Part shown: in pieces, positions 1 through 8,661 of the stretch
Layout: each line of letters starts with the position of its first letter
How positions within the stretch are numbered: position 1 is the first letter of the stretch
Assembly: GCF_032586155.1 (NCBI RefSeq)
Contig: NZ_JAWHTC010000007.1
Span: forward strand, 1 to 64,000
Source of the DNA: JAWHTC01 sp032586155
GTDB taxonomy: Bacteria; Pseudomonadota; Alphaproteobacteria; Rhodobacterales; Rhodobacteraceae
DNA length: 64,000 nucleotides
Reading direction: 5' to 3'
The notes under the pieces: generated by a model
What the model was told of the DNA's origin: nothing
Seen by the model: only the letters and a program-made list of their open reading frames with translations
The model's database searches: none
Made by a program: the position numbers and the translations under genes

Positions 1-192
1 GAAGATGTGCTTGCCACCACCCCGGTGGATCAACGCATGGCCACGGCCGGGGATATCCTCACCCGCAACGCCACCCGTCAGCTCGACCATGCCATCGCCA
101 CGCGCACACCGCCGCCCCTCGAACTCGGGCTGCTCCAGCACGGCATGATCGCATTCGGCGAAACCGCCGGGATTAACACGCTGAAGAAATAG
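1..192 (+). CDS. C-terminal fragment of an unidentified protein
   Basis: The reading frame is open from the first base of the window to a TAG at 190-192, giving 63 residues ending in GINTLKK. The start lies outside the window. The visible part is hydrophilic, with no membrane segment and no motif I recognise. Codon use is GC-rich, unlike the AT-richer stretch that follows, so it is probably the true end of a chromosomal gene. No function can be assigned. Confidence 0.5.
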   Translation, partial: EDVLATTPVDQRMATAGDILTRNATRQLDHAIATRTPPPLELGLLQHGMIAFGETAGINTLKK

Positions 193-512
193 GAAGTGAC
201 TTTGGGCCTTAAGCAAGTGGAAAAGACACTATGCCTGCAAGGTAGTTCCGCATGGGAAGATAGGGCAACGCAAACCAATCTCCGTTGTGCTTTGCAAAGA
301 TGAGCCGAGGTGAGATCGTAGGCAGGAGGTGGCAACAGATGCGAGATTTCGGCGACGAGAAATAGCAAGCGTTGGTTCAGAAAGCTCTAATTTGGCAAGT
401 GGCGCCAGCCACCCAGAACCTAGTTGTTCGCGGAAATCACCAGATTTTTGTTAGACTTCCAAACGGTGGACTTGACGGCATTGGATGCATGACTTACGTG
501 TCTTGGCGCTGA
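193..512. other. AT-richer stretch without a recognisable gene
   Basis: These 320 bases are visibly richer in A and T than the neighbouring genes. No frame carries a ribosome binding site followed by a plausible protein on either strand. I see no long repeat. It may be eroded foreign DNA next to the tRNA-Gly. Confidence 0.4.
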
Positions 513-587
<75 letters not shown>

Positions 588-680
588 AGAGTTCTTTTCC
601 GACACATAACCTGCAAAAATTGGCGACGACGCCATTTATAAAATTGTATTTGCAAAGAAAATCATGATTTGCAATCATGT

Positions 681-724
681 CTTCCAAGCTTAAGGTGCGG
701 GTTCGATTCCCGCTACCCGCTCCA
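681..724 (+). pseudogene. 3' half of tRNA-Gly, probable integration scar
   Basis: These 44 bases repeat the tRNA-Gly from the anticodon loop (CTTCCAAGCT) through the T arm to CCA, with changes in the variable region and in two acceptor positions. No matching 5' half lies upstream, so it cannot fold as a tRNA. Both copies continue with AAGA after the CCA. A perfect 7-bp inverted repeat (CATGATT, TGC, AATCATG) at 663-679 abuts the remnant. Tyrosine integrases often recombine at the anticodon or T loop of tRNA genes, so a degenerate attachment site is the simplest reading. A decayed tandem tRNA is the alternative. Confidence 0.7.
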
Positions 725-752
725 AGAAACTCACCCGATTTGACCGTTGCTT

Positions 753-779
753 GACCGCGCCGCGTGCCAGCGGCGCGTC
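753..779 (+). terminator. GC-rich hairpin after the tRNA remnant
   Basis: GCGCCGC at 757-763 pairs with GCGGCGC at 770-776 around a six-base loop, with one more outer pair on each side of a bulge. No T run follows, so it is at best a weak terminator. It lies between the tRNA region and the ABC transporter. Confidence 0.35.
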
Positions 780-879
780 ATATCGTGGCTTGACCGCGGG
801 GGTTTGCGCGGCCATGAAGCCCGGCAAGGTGCGAACATAGGGTTTTCCACGCGGAACCCCAGTAGATGAGGAGCCGCAA

Positions 880-2679
880 ATGGCCAGGAAACCGGTGCAG
901 AACGGGGGCGAAGCTGAGCGCGAGAAGTCCAAGCGTGTTGGCGCGTTGAGAGGCTTGGGTCCGTTTCTGGGTCCGTATCGTGTGCTGGTGGTTCTGGCAG
1001 GTCTGGCGCTGATCATGACGGCGTCGCTGTCGCTGGCGCTGCCGATGGCGGTGCGCCGGGTGGTGGACAATTTCGGCACCGAGAACGATGCGATCCTCGA
1101 CAAGTATTTCCTGGCCGCGATTGCGATTGCCGCGTTGCTCGCCGTTGGCACCGGGCTTCGCTATGCGCTGGTCACGCGATTGGGCGAGCGGGTGGTGGCC
1201 GATATCCGCATGGCGGTGTTCAACCGGGTGATCGCGATGAGCCCCGGTTTCTTCGAGAAAACCATGACCGGCGAGGTGCTGAGCCGGATCACGACGGATA
1301 CCACGCTGATCCTGTCGGTGATTGGTTCATCGGTGTCGGTCGCTTTGCGTAACGTGTTGATTTTCCTAGGTGGAATGGTGCTGATGCTGCTGACGTCGGC
1401 CAAGCTGACCGGGCTGGTTCTTCTCATTGTACCGCTGGTGATCGTGCCTATCCTGGTGATGGGGCGGCGGCTCAGGGTGTTGAGCCGGGAAAACCAGGAC
1501 TGGATTGCAGCCAGTTCCGGCAGCGCCAGCGAGGCGCTGACCAGCGTGCAGACGGTGCAGGCCTTTACCCACGAGGCCGCCAGCCGTGGCCAGTTCAGCG
1601 ACGTCACCGAGAAGAGCTATGACGTGGCGCGCAAGCGGATCACGGTGCGCGCGGTGATGACCGTGCTGGTGATGTTCCTGGTCTTTACCGGCGTCGTGGG
1701 CGTGCTTTGGATTGGCGCGCGCGATGTGCGCATGGACGCGATGTCGTCTGGAGAGCTGGTTCAGTTTGTCATCTATGCGGTCCTTGTGGCGGGCGCGGTG
1801 GCCGCGCTGAGCGAGATCTGGGGCGAGTTGCAGCGTGCGGCGGGTGCCACCGAGCGGCTTGTCGAGCTGTTGGAAACACAAGACGCGGTGCGTGACCCGG
1901 AAACGCCTGAAAGTATGGCAAAACCGGTCAAGGGTGAAATTACCTTTGAAGATGTTACTTTTTCCTATGCGTCGCGCCCGGAGACCCCGGCGTTGCACGA
2001 AGTGGACCTGAATATCCAACCCGGCGAGACCGTGGCGCTGGTCGGCCCGTCAGGGGCCGGCAAGACCACAATCGTGCAGATGGTTCAGCGCTTCTATGAT
2101 CCCGAAGGAGGGCGGGTGCTCGTCGACGGGCAGGATGTGAAGACCCTGGCACGGGAAGACTATCGCGGGGCGATGGCCCTGGTGCCACAGGACCCGGTGA
2201 TCTTTGCTGCCTCGGCGCGTGACAACATCCGGTTTGGCCGCGAAGACGCGACCGATGCCGAGGTCGAAGCGGCCGCGCGCGCGGCGGCGGCACATGAGTT
2301 TATTGCTGCGCTGCCAGAGGGTTACGACAGCCCGCTGGGGGAACGCGGGGTGCTGCTCTCGGGTGGTCAGAAACAGCGGATTGCCATTGCCCGCGCCATC
2401 CTGCGCGACGCGCCGATCCTGCTTCTGGACGAGGCGACAAGTGCTTTGGATGCGGAAAGCGAACGCGCGGTGCAGGCGGCTGTGGATGCCCTGTCGGAAG
2501 GGCGCACGACCATCGTCGTGGCGCACCGTCTGGCGACGGTGAAAAAGGCCGACCGGATCGTTGTGATGGAGGCCGGCCGCGTGGTCGCCATGGGCAGCCA
2601 TGACGAACTGGTGGCCGAAGGCGGGCTTTATGCGCGGCTCGCCAAGCTGCAATTCACCGATGGGGGCGCGGCGGGTTAA
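880..2679 (+). CDS. ABC exporter, fused membrane and ATPase domains (MsbA/multidrug type)
   Basis: This 599-residue half-transporter has an N-terminal membrane domain of about six helices (roughly residues 30-320) and a C-terminal nucleotide-binding domain. The ATPase shows Walker A GPSGAGKTT from residue 389, signature LSGGQ at 493-497, Walker B ending LLLDE at 518, and a switch His at 549. It should homodimerise in the inner membrane and export lipids or hydrophobic compounds. The substrate cannot be read from the sequence. The start is supported by GAGGAG eight bases upstream. It stands alone, with a hairpin after it. Confidence 0.9.
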   Translation: MARKPVQNGGEAEREKSKRVGALRGLGPFLGPYRVLVVLAGLALIMTASLSLALPMAVRRVVDNFGTENDAILDKYFLAAIAIAALLAVGTGLRYALVTRLGERVVADIRMAVFNRVIAMSPGFFEKTMTGEVLSRITTDTTLILSVIGSSVSVALRNVLIFLGGMVLMLLTSAKLTGLVLLIVPLVIVPILVMGRRLRVLSRENQDWIAASSGSASEALTSVQTVQAFTHEAASRGQFSDVTEKSYDVARKRITVRAVMTVLVMFLVFTGVVGVLWIGARDVRMDAMSSGELVQFVIYAVLVAGAVAALSEIWGELQRAAGATERLVELLETQDAVRDPETPESMAKPVKGEITFEDVTFSYASRPETPALHEVDLNIQPGETVALVGPSGAGKTTIVQMVQRFYDPEGGRVLVDGQDVKTLAREDYRGAMALVPQDPVIFAASARDNIRFGREDATDAEVEAAARAAAAHEFIAALPEGYDSPLGERGVLLSGGQKQRIAIARAILRDAPILLLDEATSALDAESERAVQAAVDALSEGRTTIVVAHRLATVKKADRIVVMEAGRVVAMGSHDELVAEGGLYARLAKLQFTDGGAAG

Positions 2680-2874
2680 CCAAGCCCTGCTGCAACGGCC
2701 CGGTAGGTTAACGCCGTGAATTAACCGAAAATGAAGGTGCTGGTATCCGTCTGCTTTCTGTCGGGTATCTGTCTGGCGTTCGGTGGTGCAGGGATTGGTT
2801 CAGGGATAGGTTAACGCCGCGTGCAGTGGGTTGCCAAGCAGAGCCCGCGCGGCATCCAGGCCGCAGGCTGCGGT

Positions 2875-2904
2875 AAGATCACCATCCCGCGGTCTGGTGA
2901 TCTT
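2875..2904. terminator. Inverted repeat between convergent genes
   Basis: AAGATCACC at 2875-2883 and GGTGATCTT at 2896-2904 form a perfect 9-bp stem around a 12-base loop. It sits between the converging ABC transporter and phosphatase genes, where a bidirectional terminator is expected. There is no proper T run on either strand. Confidence 0.4.
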
Positions 2905-2930
2905 GAGGCTTGTTCTCGAACGAGGAAATG

Positions 2931-3413
2931 TTAGGCGGCCTGCCAGCGGTTTTCCAGATGGCCCAGGATCTCGCCCCGGGTCTGGCGATAGGCGTCGAGC
3001 TTGGCCTCGCGGGTCTCGCCAGCGCCCGAGGGATCGGTGATCGGCCAGAATTCGACCACCGTATGAGTGCCGCGGGTCAGGTCGAGCGCGGCAGCATGGG
3101 AGGCGGGCGAAAGCGCCACGATCATGTCATAGGACGAGAGGTCATCACCGATCTCGGACATTTCCTCGAAACTGCGCGAGCGGTGCAGTGACAGTTCGAC
3201 GCCGATCTCGGCACAAACCGAGATGGAAAAGCCGTCGATTTCGCGGTCATTGCGGAGCCCGGCCGATTGCAGGTAGGCCGAGACGCCATAGAGTTTCTTG
3301 GCGATACCTTCGGCCATCGGCGAGCGGACCGAGTTGTGATCGCAGCAGAAGAGGATCGATTGCGGCAGTTTTTCCGCCTTGGCACCGGGTTGGGGATCGG
3401 CCACGCGCATCAT
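2931..3413 (-). CDS. Low-molecular-weight protein tyrosine phosphatase family / arsenate-reductase-like
   Basis: This is a cytoplasmic protein of 160 residues. The family loop CDHNSVR (Cys-x5-Arg) lies near the N terminus and is followed by SPMAEG. Members remove phosphate from tyrosine or other phosphoproteins, or reduce arsenate. The variant CDHNSVR loop is typical of an alphaproteobacterial subgroup of uncertain substrate. Its ATG overlaps the stop of the UPF0262 gene (GGATGATG), so the two are translationally coupled. A second, more canonical LMW phosphatase lies at 35435-35878. Confidence 0.85.
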   Translation of the reverse strand: MMRVADPQPGAKAEKLPQSILFCCDHNSVRSPMAEGIAKKLYGVSAYLQSAGLRNDREIDGFSISVCAEIGVELSLHRSRSFEEMSEIGDDLSSYDMIVALSPASHAAALDLTRGTHTVVEFWPITDPSGAGETREAKLDAYRQTRGEILGHLENRWQAA

Positions 3414-3889
3414 CCCCCGAAATGCAACACGCAGACCAGGGTAAAGAGGCGCCGCGCGGTGTCATTGTCGATATCAGCTTTGCCCTCAAGCCGTTCCGTC
3501 AGGATGCGGGCGCCTTCGTTGTGGATTCCCCGCCGGGCCATGTCGATGGTTTCGATCTGGCTGGGCGGCATGTTCTTGACCGCGTCATAGTAGCTTTCGC
3601 AGATCGCCCAGTAATCCTTGACCACTTGGCGGAAGGGCGAAAGCGACAGGTGGAACTCGGCCGCGTTGTCGCCCTTTGCCGTGTCGATGTCGAAGACCAG
3701 CCGCTTTTCACGAATCGACAGGTCGACATGATACGGACCGTCAGGCACCTGCCTGTCGTCGCGCTTGGGCAGGGTGAAACTGTTTTCCTCGAGAAGGTCG
3801 AACATAGCAACCTTGCGCTCCTGCTCGATCTCGGGCGTGGGCGGTGGCAGGTTCGAATCGTCGAGCTCGATCTGGGCAATATGGGACAT
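3410..3889 (-). CDS. UPF0262 family protein
   Basis: This 159-residue protein is recognisable as UPF0262 from the FDIDTAKGDN segment, the SPFRQVVKDYWAICESYYDAV segment and the C-terminal ARRLFTLVCVLHF. The family is almost confined to Alphaproteobacteria and has no assigned biochemical role. To my knowledge it commonly sits between hisD and an LMW phosphatase gene. Here the phosphatase is adjacent and overlapping, but hisD is separated by two extra genes. The start has an upstream AAAGG. Confidence 0.88.
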   Translation of the reverse strand: MSHIAQIELDDSNLPPPTPEIEQERKVAMFDLLEENSFTLPKRDDRQVPDGPYHVDLSIREKRLVFDIDTAKGDNAAEFHLSLSPFRQVVKDYWAICESYYDAVKNMPPSQIETIDMARRGIHNEGARILTERLEGKADIDNDTARRLFTLVCVLHFGG

Positions 3890-3967
3890 GGGCGACCTTT
3901 GAACGGATGCACAGCCCGTCTAACAGCCGCTCATGGTTCTTGGCAATCACTTCGCTGTGGTGTGGCG

Positions 3968-4600
3968 TCAATTGGAAATGCCGACGGCGCGACGCAGCCA
4001 CACCGGCTCGCTGAGCTGGCGAGCAAGGAAGGCGGCCACATCGCGGCGGGCAATCTTGAGCGTCAGGCGGCGTTCGGAGGGGCCAAAGCCGATCTTGAAC
4101 CGACCGATGGGGGATTTGTCGTTAAAGGCGCTGGGCCGCACGATTGTCCAATCAAGACCGCTGGCGCGGACCAGGTTTTCCTGAAGCTCGTGGTCAAGGA
4201 AGACCGGGCGCAACAGCGCGCCGAACATGATCCGTTTCCAGAAGAAGTTGAGATTGGCCCAGCTTTCATGGGCGCCCAGCGTCGATTGACAGATCAGGCG
4301 GCGGACACCGTGTTGGTGCATGCCCTGGATCACGTTGAGCGTGCCCTGCGAACGAATCGTGCTTTTGCGCGAGGCCCCAGCGCCGAGGGTGACGACGACC
4401 GCGTCGTGACCGGCGATGGTGTTGGCCACGGTTGCAGCGTCGGTGGCGTCGCCCTTGGCCAGGGTCAGGCGGGGATTTGACAGGTCGTCCATCCGTTCGG
4501 GGCGCCGCGCAAAGGCGGTGACGTCATACCCGTCGGTGAGGAGTTGTTTGACCGCGAGGCGGCCGATGGAACCGGTGGCACCGAATACGATGACTTTCAT
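3968..4600 (-). CDS. NAD(P)-binding reductase, NmrA-like atypical SDR
   Basis: This 210-residue protein begins MKVIVFGATGSIGR, a Rossmann dinucleotide fold with the GATGxIG motif of atypical short-chain dehydrogenases. There is no Tyr-x3-Lys active site, as is usual for NmrA-like members, so it may act as an NAD(P)H-flavin/quinone reductase or a redox sensor. The start at 4600 was chosen for AGGAG upstream; an open extension of 13 residues runs into the operator. It diverges from a TetR gene, and two matching palindromes lie between them, so it is probably repressed by that TetR until a ligand binds. Confidence 0.85.
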   Translation of the reverse strand: MKVIVFGATGSIGRLAVKQLLTDGYDVTAFARRPERMDDLSNPRLTLAKGDATDAATVANTIAGHDAVVVTLGAGASRKSTIRSQGTLNVIQGMHQHGVRRLICQSTLGAHESWANLNFFWKRIMFGALLRPVFLDHELQENLVRASGLDWTIVRPSAFNDKSPIGRFKIGFGPSERRLTLKIARRDVAAFLARQLSEPVWLRRAVGISN

Positions 4601-4623
4601 GGTTTGGTCTCCTGTTCGATTTG

Positions 4624-4683
4624 CTTGACATGGTGTCAAGTTGACAGGGGATACATATGGGGTAACTTGACATCATGTCAAGT
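4624..4683. promoter_or_regulatory. Pair of TetR-type operators with back-to-back promoters
   Basis: Two copies of one inverted repeat lie in the 74-base divergent gap: CTTGACA-TGG-TGTCAAG at 4624-4640 and ACTTGACA-TCA-TGTCAAGT at 4665-4683. Their centres are 42 bases apart, about four helical turns. The right copy covers the TetR start codon (4675). Each half-site contains TTGACA or its complement, so the operators overlap the -35 boxes. On the minus strand TTGACA (4682-4677) is 18 bases from TATGTA. Confidence 0.75.
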
Positions 4684-5265
4684 GATGCGAATCCAACCCG
4701 AACGAGAATCTTGCAGGCGGCACAGCAACTGCTGGAACAAGGCGATGGCGGGCAGGTCCGGATGTCGGACATTGCCAAGGCCGCCAAGATCAGCCGCCAG
4801 GGGCTTTACCTGCATTTCGCAACACGGGCTGAGCTGCTGGTGGCGCTGACCCGTTGGATGGACGAAGTGAACGATGTCGACCGGCGCCTTGCGGCCAGTC
4901 GGCAGGCGCGTGATGGCGAGACCCGGCTGGCGGCCTTTGTCGAGGCCTGGGGCAATTACATCCCGATGATCCATGGTGTGGGCCGGGCGTTGATGGCGAT
5001 GTCAGACAGCGACGCCGAGGCCGCAGCGGCCTGGGCCGAGCGGATGCAAGCGGTGCGCCATGGCTGCGCGGCAGCGGTTGCGGCGCTGAAGGATCAGGGC
5101 GTGTTGCGTGACGGGCTGAGCGAGGAGCGGGCGACCGATCTTTTCTGGACGCTCATGTCGGTGCGCAATTGGGAGCAGCTGCGCCAGGGCTGTGGCTGGA
5201 CACAGGCGGACTACGTCGTCGAGATGCAGCGATTGGCACGGGCCGCACTTGTCGAGTTGCCCTGA
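4675..5265 (+). CDS. TetR/AcrR family transcriptional regulator
   Basis: This 196-residue protein has an N-terminal helix-turn-helix (residues about 9-55, including MSDIAKAAKISRQGLYLHF) and a helical ligand-binding part. It diverges from the NmrA-like reductase gene and overlaps one of the two palindromes that presumably bind it, so autorepression is likely. The ATG at 4675 lies inside that palindrome and has only a poor Shine-Dalgarno site, so translation may be weak or leaderless. No ligand can be named. Confidence 0.9.
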   Translation: MSSDANPTRTRILQAAQQLLEQGDGGQVRMSDIAKAAKISRQGLYLHFATRAELLVALTRWMDEVNDVDRRLAASRQARDGETRLAAFVEAWGNYIPMIHGVGRALMAMSDSDAEAAAAWAERMQAVRHGCAAAVAALKDQGVLRDGLSEERATDLFWTLMSVRNWEQLRQGCGWTQADYVVEMQRLARAALVELP

Positions 5266-5302
5266 CCAATCCTGCATTCATTAAGTCGGCCGAGCGAAAA
5301 GA

Positions 5303-6607
5303 TCAGGGCTGATTGAGATGATTGAGCCGGGCGCGGACCGACAGGCCGTGCGCCTCAAGGCTTTCGCTGATGGCGAGGGTCTCGGCAGCGGGGCCGATGG
5401 CGCGCAGGGCCTCGGGTGTCATCTGTGACAAGGTGGTGCGCTTGAGGAAATCCAAAACGTTGAGGCCAGAGGAGAACCGGGCCGAACGCGCCGTGGGCAG
5501 CACGTGGTTGGGTCCGCCGACATAGTCGCCGATCGCCTCGGGAGTCCAGGCGCCAAGGAAGATGGCGCCAGCATGGGTGATCTCGTCAGCCAGCTTCATC
5601 GGCTCGGCGACGCAAAGTTCGAGGTGTTCGGGGGCGACGCGGTTGCTGAGTTCTGCTGCCGTCGCCAGGTCCGGCACGGTGATCACCGCGCCATAGTCGC
5701 GCCAGCTTGCCCCGGCGATTTCGCGCCGTTCAAGAGTCTGGAGATGGCGGTTGATGGCGACTTGTACGGCCTTGGCCATGGCCGGGCTGTCGGTGACCAG
5801 GATGGATTGCGCGCTTTCGTCGTGCTCGGCCTGGCTGAGCATGTCGAGGGCTATCCAGTCGGGATCGTTGTCGGCGTCGGCGATGACCAGGATTTCCGAC
5901 GGCCCTGCGATCATGTCGATGCCGACGCGGCCAAAGACCCGGCGTTTGGCGGCGGCGACAAAGGCGTTTCCGGGGCCGGTAATCTTGTCCACCGGGCGGA
6001 TGGTTTCGGTGCCATAGGCCAGCGCGGCAATCGCCTGGGCCCCGCCGACGCGGTAAATTTCATCAACGCCGGAGATTTGCGCGGCGAGGATCACCAGCGG
6101 GTTAACCTCGCCGTCCGGTGTAGGGCAGGTGATGGCTAGGCGTTCAACCCCGGCGACCTTGGCCGGGATGGCGTTCATCAGCACGGACGACGGATACGAT
6201 GCCAACCCGCCGGGTACGTAGAGCCCGGCCGCCGAGACCGGGGTGAAGCGCCAGCCGAGGGTCGCGCCGGTCTCGTCCTGCCAGAGCGCGTCCTCGGGCA
6301 TCTGGCGGGCGTGATAGGCGCGGATCCGTTCGGCGGCCAGTTCCAGCGAGGCGCGCTCGTGATCGGGCACGGCGGCGCAGTGCATGGCGATCTCTTCTTG
6401 GGAAAAGCGCATGGTGTCGGGCGTCAAAGCCAGCCGGTCGAACTTGGCGGTGAGCGCGATCAGGGCGTCGTCGCCGTCACGGCGGACTTGGGAGATGATC
6501 CCGGAGACGACGTCATCAACATCGGCGCTGTCTTCGCGTTTGGCGCCCAAAAGGGCGGCGAACTGGGTTTCGAAATCGGCCTGGGCGGCATCAAGAACGA
6601 CGGGCAT
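5303..6607 (-). CDS. hisD: Histidinol dehydrogenase
   Basis: A 434-residue enzyme of the usual length, catalysing the last two steps of histidine synthesis (L-histidinol to L-histidine with two NAD and Zn). Recognisable segments are GWRFTPVSAAGLYVPGG, the DKITGPGNAFVAAAKRRVFG stretch, and NRVAPEHLEL, which carries the catalytic Glu-His pair. The start has GGAGTGCCCC just upstream. Downstream on the same strand the expected UPF0262/phosphatase pair is displaced by the TetR/NmrA genes. Confidence 0.97.
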   Translation of the reverse strand: MPVVLDAAQADFETQFAALLGAKREDSADVDDVVSGIISQVRRDGDDALIALTAKFDRLALTPDTMRFSQEEIAMHCAAVPDHERASLELAAERIRAYHARQMPEDALWQDETGATLGWRFTPVSAAGLYVPGGLASYPSSVLMNAIPAKVAGVERLAITCPTPDGEVNPLVILAAQISGVDEIYRVGGAQAIAALAYGTETIRPVDKITGPGNAFVAAAKRRVFGRVGIDMIAGPSEILVIADADNDPDWIALDMLSQAEHDESAQSILVTDSPAMAKAVQVAINRHLQTLERREIAGASWRDYGAVITVPDLATAAELSNRVAPEHLELCVAEPMKLADEITHAGAIFLGAWTPEAIGDYVGGPNHVLPTARSARFSSGLNVLDFLKRTTLSQMTPEALRAIGPAAETLAISESLEAHGLSVRARLNHLNQP

Positions 6608-6960
6608 GGGGCACTCCTTTGGATCGCGCAGGACTCATAGGTGGCAGAGCAGGGAGGAACAAGCCCCCTCGTCCGGGCTCCCGCCCACCCACCCCGCCCG
6701 GACGAGGGGGCTGGGCGTTTCGTTTTCACGACGTGTGCAGGGCCGTGCCGGGGACATGAGTATTTGAACAAAGAAAGAGGATGGGCGTCCTTGTTTCCTT
6801 CTTGGGAAGGGGGTTTGCATGCCGACGGAAAATTTTGAGGTCATCTGTCGGGTGAGCACCCGCCGAGCGCCAACTCGGTGCCACCAGATACCATGCGGGG
6901 CCGAGCGAAGCGAGGCCCCCGGGCGACGCCGTCAGGCGGCGCAAACCCTTGCGACAATAA
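6608..6960. other. Gap between gcrA and hisD
   Basis: The gap contains the 16-bp hairpin described next and, at about 6750-6782, a degenerate stretch (GAGTATTTGAACAAAGAAAG) resembling the end of the second intergenic repeat family. No gene with a ribosome binding site is visible. Confidence 0.4.
6662..6712. repeat. Hairpin family, copy A (conserved G4-capable loop)
   Basis: A perfect 16-bp stem (6662-6677 with 6697-6712) encloses a 19-base loop containing CCCGCCCACCCACCCC. On the minus strand, the coding strand here, the loop reads as four runs of three or more G separated by single bases, a classic G-quadruplex motif. The same loop occurs in three other hairpins of the window with unrelated stem sequences. 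Confidence 0.75.
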
Positions 6961-7542
6961 TCAGCGTTTGCGGTCGCGGCGCGACGACATCGGCTGGAAG
7001 GCCACGCCGACATGGGCCTCGCAATAGGGTTTGCCCGATTGCACCGGCAGGCCACAGAACCAGAAATCCTCGGTTGCGGGATCGCCGACGGGCCATTTGC
7101 AGGTCCGTTCGGTCAACTCCATCAGCGTGAGTTTCTTGGCTTTCTTTTCGACCTCGTTGACCTTGGCCAACGCCTCGGGCGAAATCTCGTTGGCAGACGG
7201 CTGCGGCGGCAGCGGCTGGCCGGCCGGGATGATGGCCTTGCGCGCAGGAGAGGGTGTCGGTCTGGCCTCGGGCTCGGCCGCAGTCGCCTTGGCTGCGGGG
7301 GCCTCCTTGGCGGCCGGTTTGGCCCTGGTCCGGGTTGCACGTGGTTTGGCCTCGGCTTTGGCCGCGGTTTTCTTGGCGTCGGTTTTGCCGCCGGTGGCGC
7401 GGTTCGAAAGCCCTAGGCGGTGGACCTTGCCGATCACCGCGTTGCGGGTGACGCCGCCAAGTTCCTTGGCGATCTGGCTGGCCGACTGGCCTTCGCCCCA
7501 CATCTTTTTCAAAAGCTCAACGCGTTCGTCGGTCCAGGACAT
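6961..7542 (-). CDS. gcrA: GcrA cell-cycle regulator
   Basis: This 193-residue protein starts MSWTDERVELLKKMW and continues with SASQIAKELGGVTRNAVIGK, the GcrA DNA-binding domain. In Caulobacter GcrA works with sigma70 at promoters methylated by CcrM to drive S-phase genes. The central part (about residues 50-120) is a low-complexity Ala/Lys/Pro linker. The C terminus carries the conserved TCKWPVGDP and FCGLPVQSGKPYCEAH segments. It is monocistronic, with GAGGAAAC upstream. Confidence 0.95.
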   Translation of the reverse strand: MSWTDERVELLKKMWGEGQSASQIAKELGGVTRNAVIGKVHRLGLSNRATGGKTDAKKTAAKAEAKPRATRTRAKPAAKEAPAAKATAAEPEARPTPSPARKAIIPAGQPLPPQPSANEISPEALAKVNEVEKKAKKLTLMELTERTCKWPVGDPATEDFWFCGLPVQSGKPYCEAHVGVAFQPMSSRRDRKR

Positions 7543-7690
7543 GAGGTTTCCTCAACTTGAAAAGGCGGCCACAGCTGTTGGGCCGCCACAGAATGTAATC
7601 CGGTCATCCGGTCAGCGCCCTATTCTAGTCATCAACGGGACGAGCGCAAGGTGGCATATCTGGTGTAATCCGCCCCGAAAGCCGGTAGAT

Positions 7691-8590
7691 TCAGCCATTC
7701 CGCCGGGCGAGGCGGGCCGCACGCGTCTCGCGCCATGCCAGAAGCGCGGCGCCGGCGATGATGATGGCCGCGCCCAGCACGGTGATGGTGTCGGGCAGGC
7801 GGGCGAAAACAGCGGTATCAAAGGCTGCGGCAAAGATAAGCGTGGCATAGGCAAAGGGGGCGACGAGGCTGGCCTCGGCCCGGGCCATGGCGTTGACATA
7901 TGCCATCTGCGCCAGTGCCATCAGGATGCCGACACCGACAAGAGCCATCCATTGTTCGGGCGAGGGTATGGCCCAAACCGGGATCACCGCCAGCGAGGCA
8001 ATGATCAGGCCGAGCGAATTGTTGATGAAGAGAATCTGCAACGGGCCTTCGCGACCCGAGAGCAGCTTGATCAGGGTGATTTCGAGCCCCATCACAACGG
8101 CGGCGGCCAGCGCCAGCAGGGCAGCAGGCTGAAAGCTGGCGGGGGTTGGTCGCAGGAGTACCAGCGCGCCGATCAGGGCAATCCCCGCGGCTGCCCATCG
8201 CACCGGGCCGACCCGTTCGCCCAGCAGTGGAATGGCCAGCATCATCGCAAAGACCGGGTTGAGGAAGCTGATTGCGGTGGCATCGGCCATCGGGATGAAA
8301 GCGACAGCGGCAAACATCAGGCTGACCCCGCCCCAACCCGAAAGCGTGCGCAGGGCGTGCAGTTTCAGGTTCGGCTGTCGGATTCTGAGCCGCATCACCA
8401 CCGCCAGAGAGGCCACAAGCATCCAGGCAAAGAGGAACCGGCCGTGGCTGACCTGCAAGGGATGCAGCGGCTCGCCCAGAGTATCGGTGCCCGCCAGTTT
8501 CGCCATCAGCGTCGAACCCGCGATGAACAGGCACGCGGTCAGCATCAGGCCCACGGCGAGGGGCGGGTTCGGGACAATCGGGCGGGCCAT
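7691..8590 (-). CDS. EamA-family (DMT) permease
   Basis: This 299-residue protein has about ten hydrophobic helices in two homologous EamA halves, the usual architecture of drug/metabolite transporters. It should export a small metabolite such as an amino acid; the substrate cannot be read. It is a single gene 72 bases from the ankyrin gene, which has the same direction and lies upstream of it. Confidence 0.88.
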   Translation of the reverse strand: MARPIVPNPPLAVGLMLTACLFIAGSTLMAKLAGTDTLGEPLHPLQVSHGRFLFAWMLVASLAVVMRLRIRQPNLKLHALRTLSGWGGVSLMFAAVAFIPMADATAISFLNPVFAMMLAIPLLGERVGPVRWAAAGIALIGALVLLRPTPASFQPAALLALAAAVVMGLEITLIKLLSGREGPLQILFINNSLGLIIASLAVIPVWAIPSPEQWMALVGVGILMALAQMAYVNAMARAEASLVAPFAYATLIFAAAFDTAVFARLPDTITVLGAAIIIAGAALLAWRETRAARLARRNG

Positions 8591-8661
8591 GCGCCTTGGT
8601 GTGCCGGATTTAACGCCGGTGCAAGCGAAATGGAATAGCTTCGTGGATCAGGGTCTGCCCA

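Noticed and set aside
880..2679. Whether this ABC exporter pairs with the 27150/28997 transporters
   Set aside because: It is 26 kb away, has complete ATP sites of its own and no coupling partner, so a homodimer is simpler.
3188..4480. A 430-codon open frame on the plus strand opposite the UPF0262 and NmrA-like genes
   Set aside because: It is antisense to three well-supported genes, has no recognisable family or ribosome binding site, and is typical of GC-rich DNA where the opposite strand stays open.
7031..8638. A 535-codon open frame on the plus strand opposite gcrA and the EamA gene
   Set aside because: The translation is low-complexity and Gln/Arg/His-rich, a shadow of membrane-protein codons. 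The minus-strand genes are clear.
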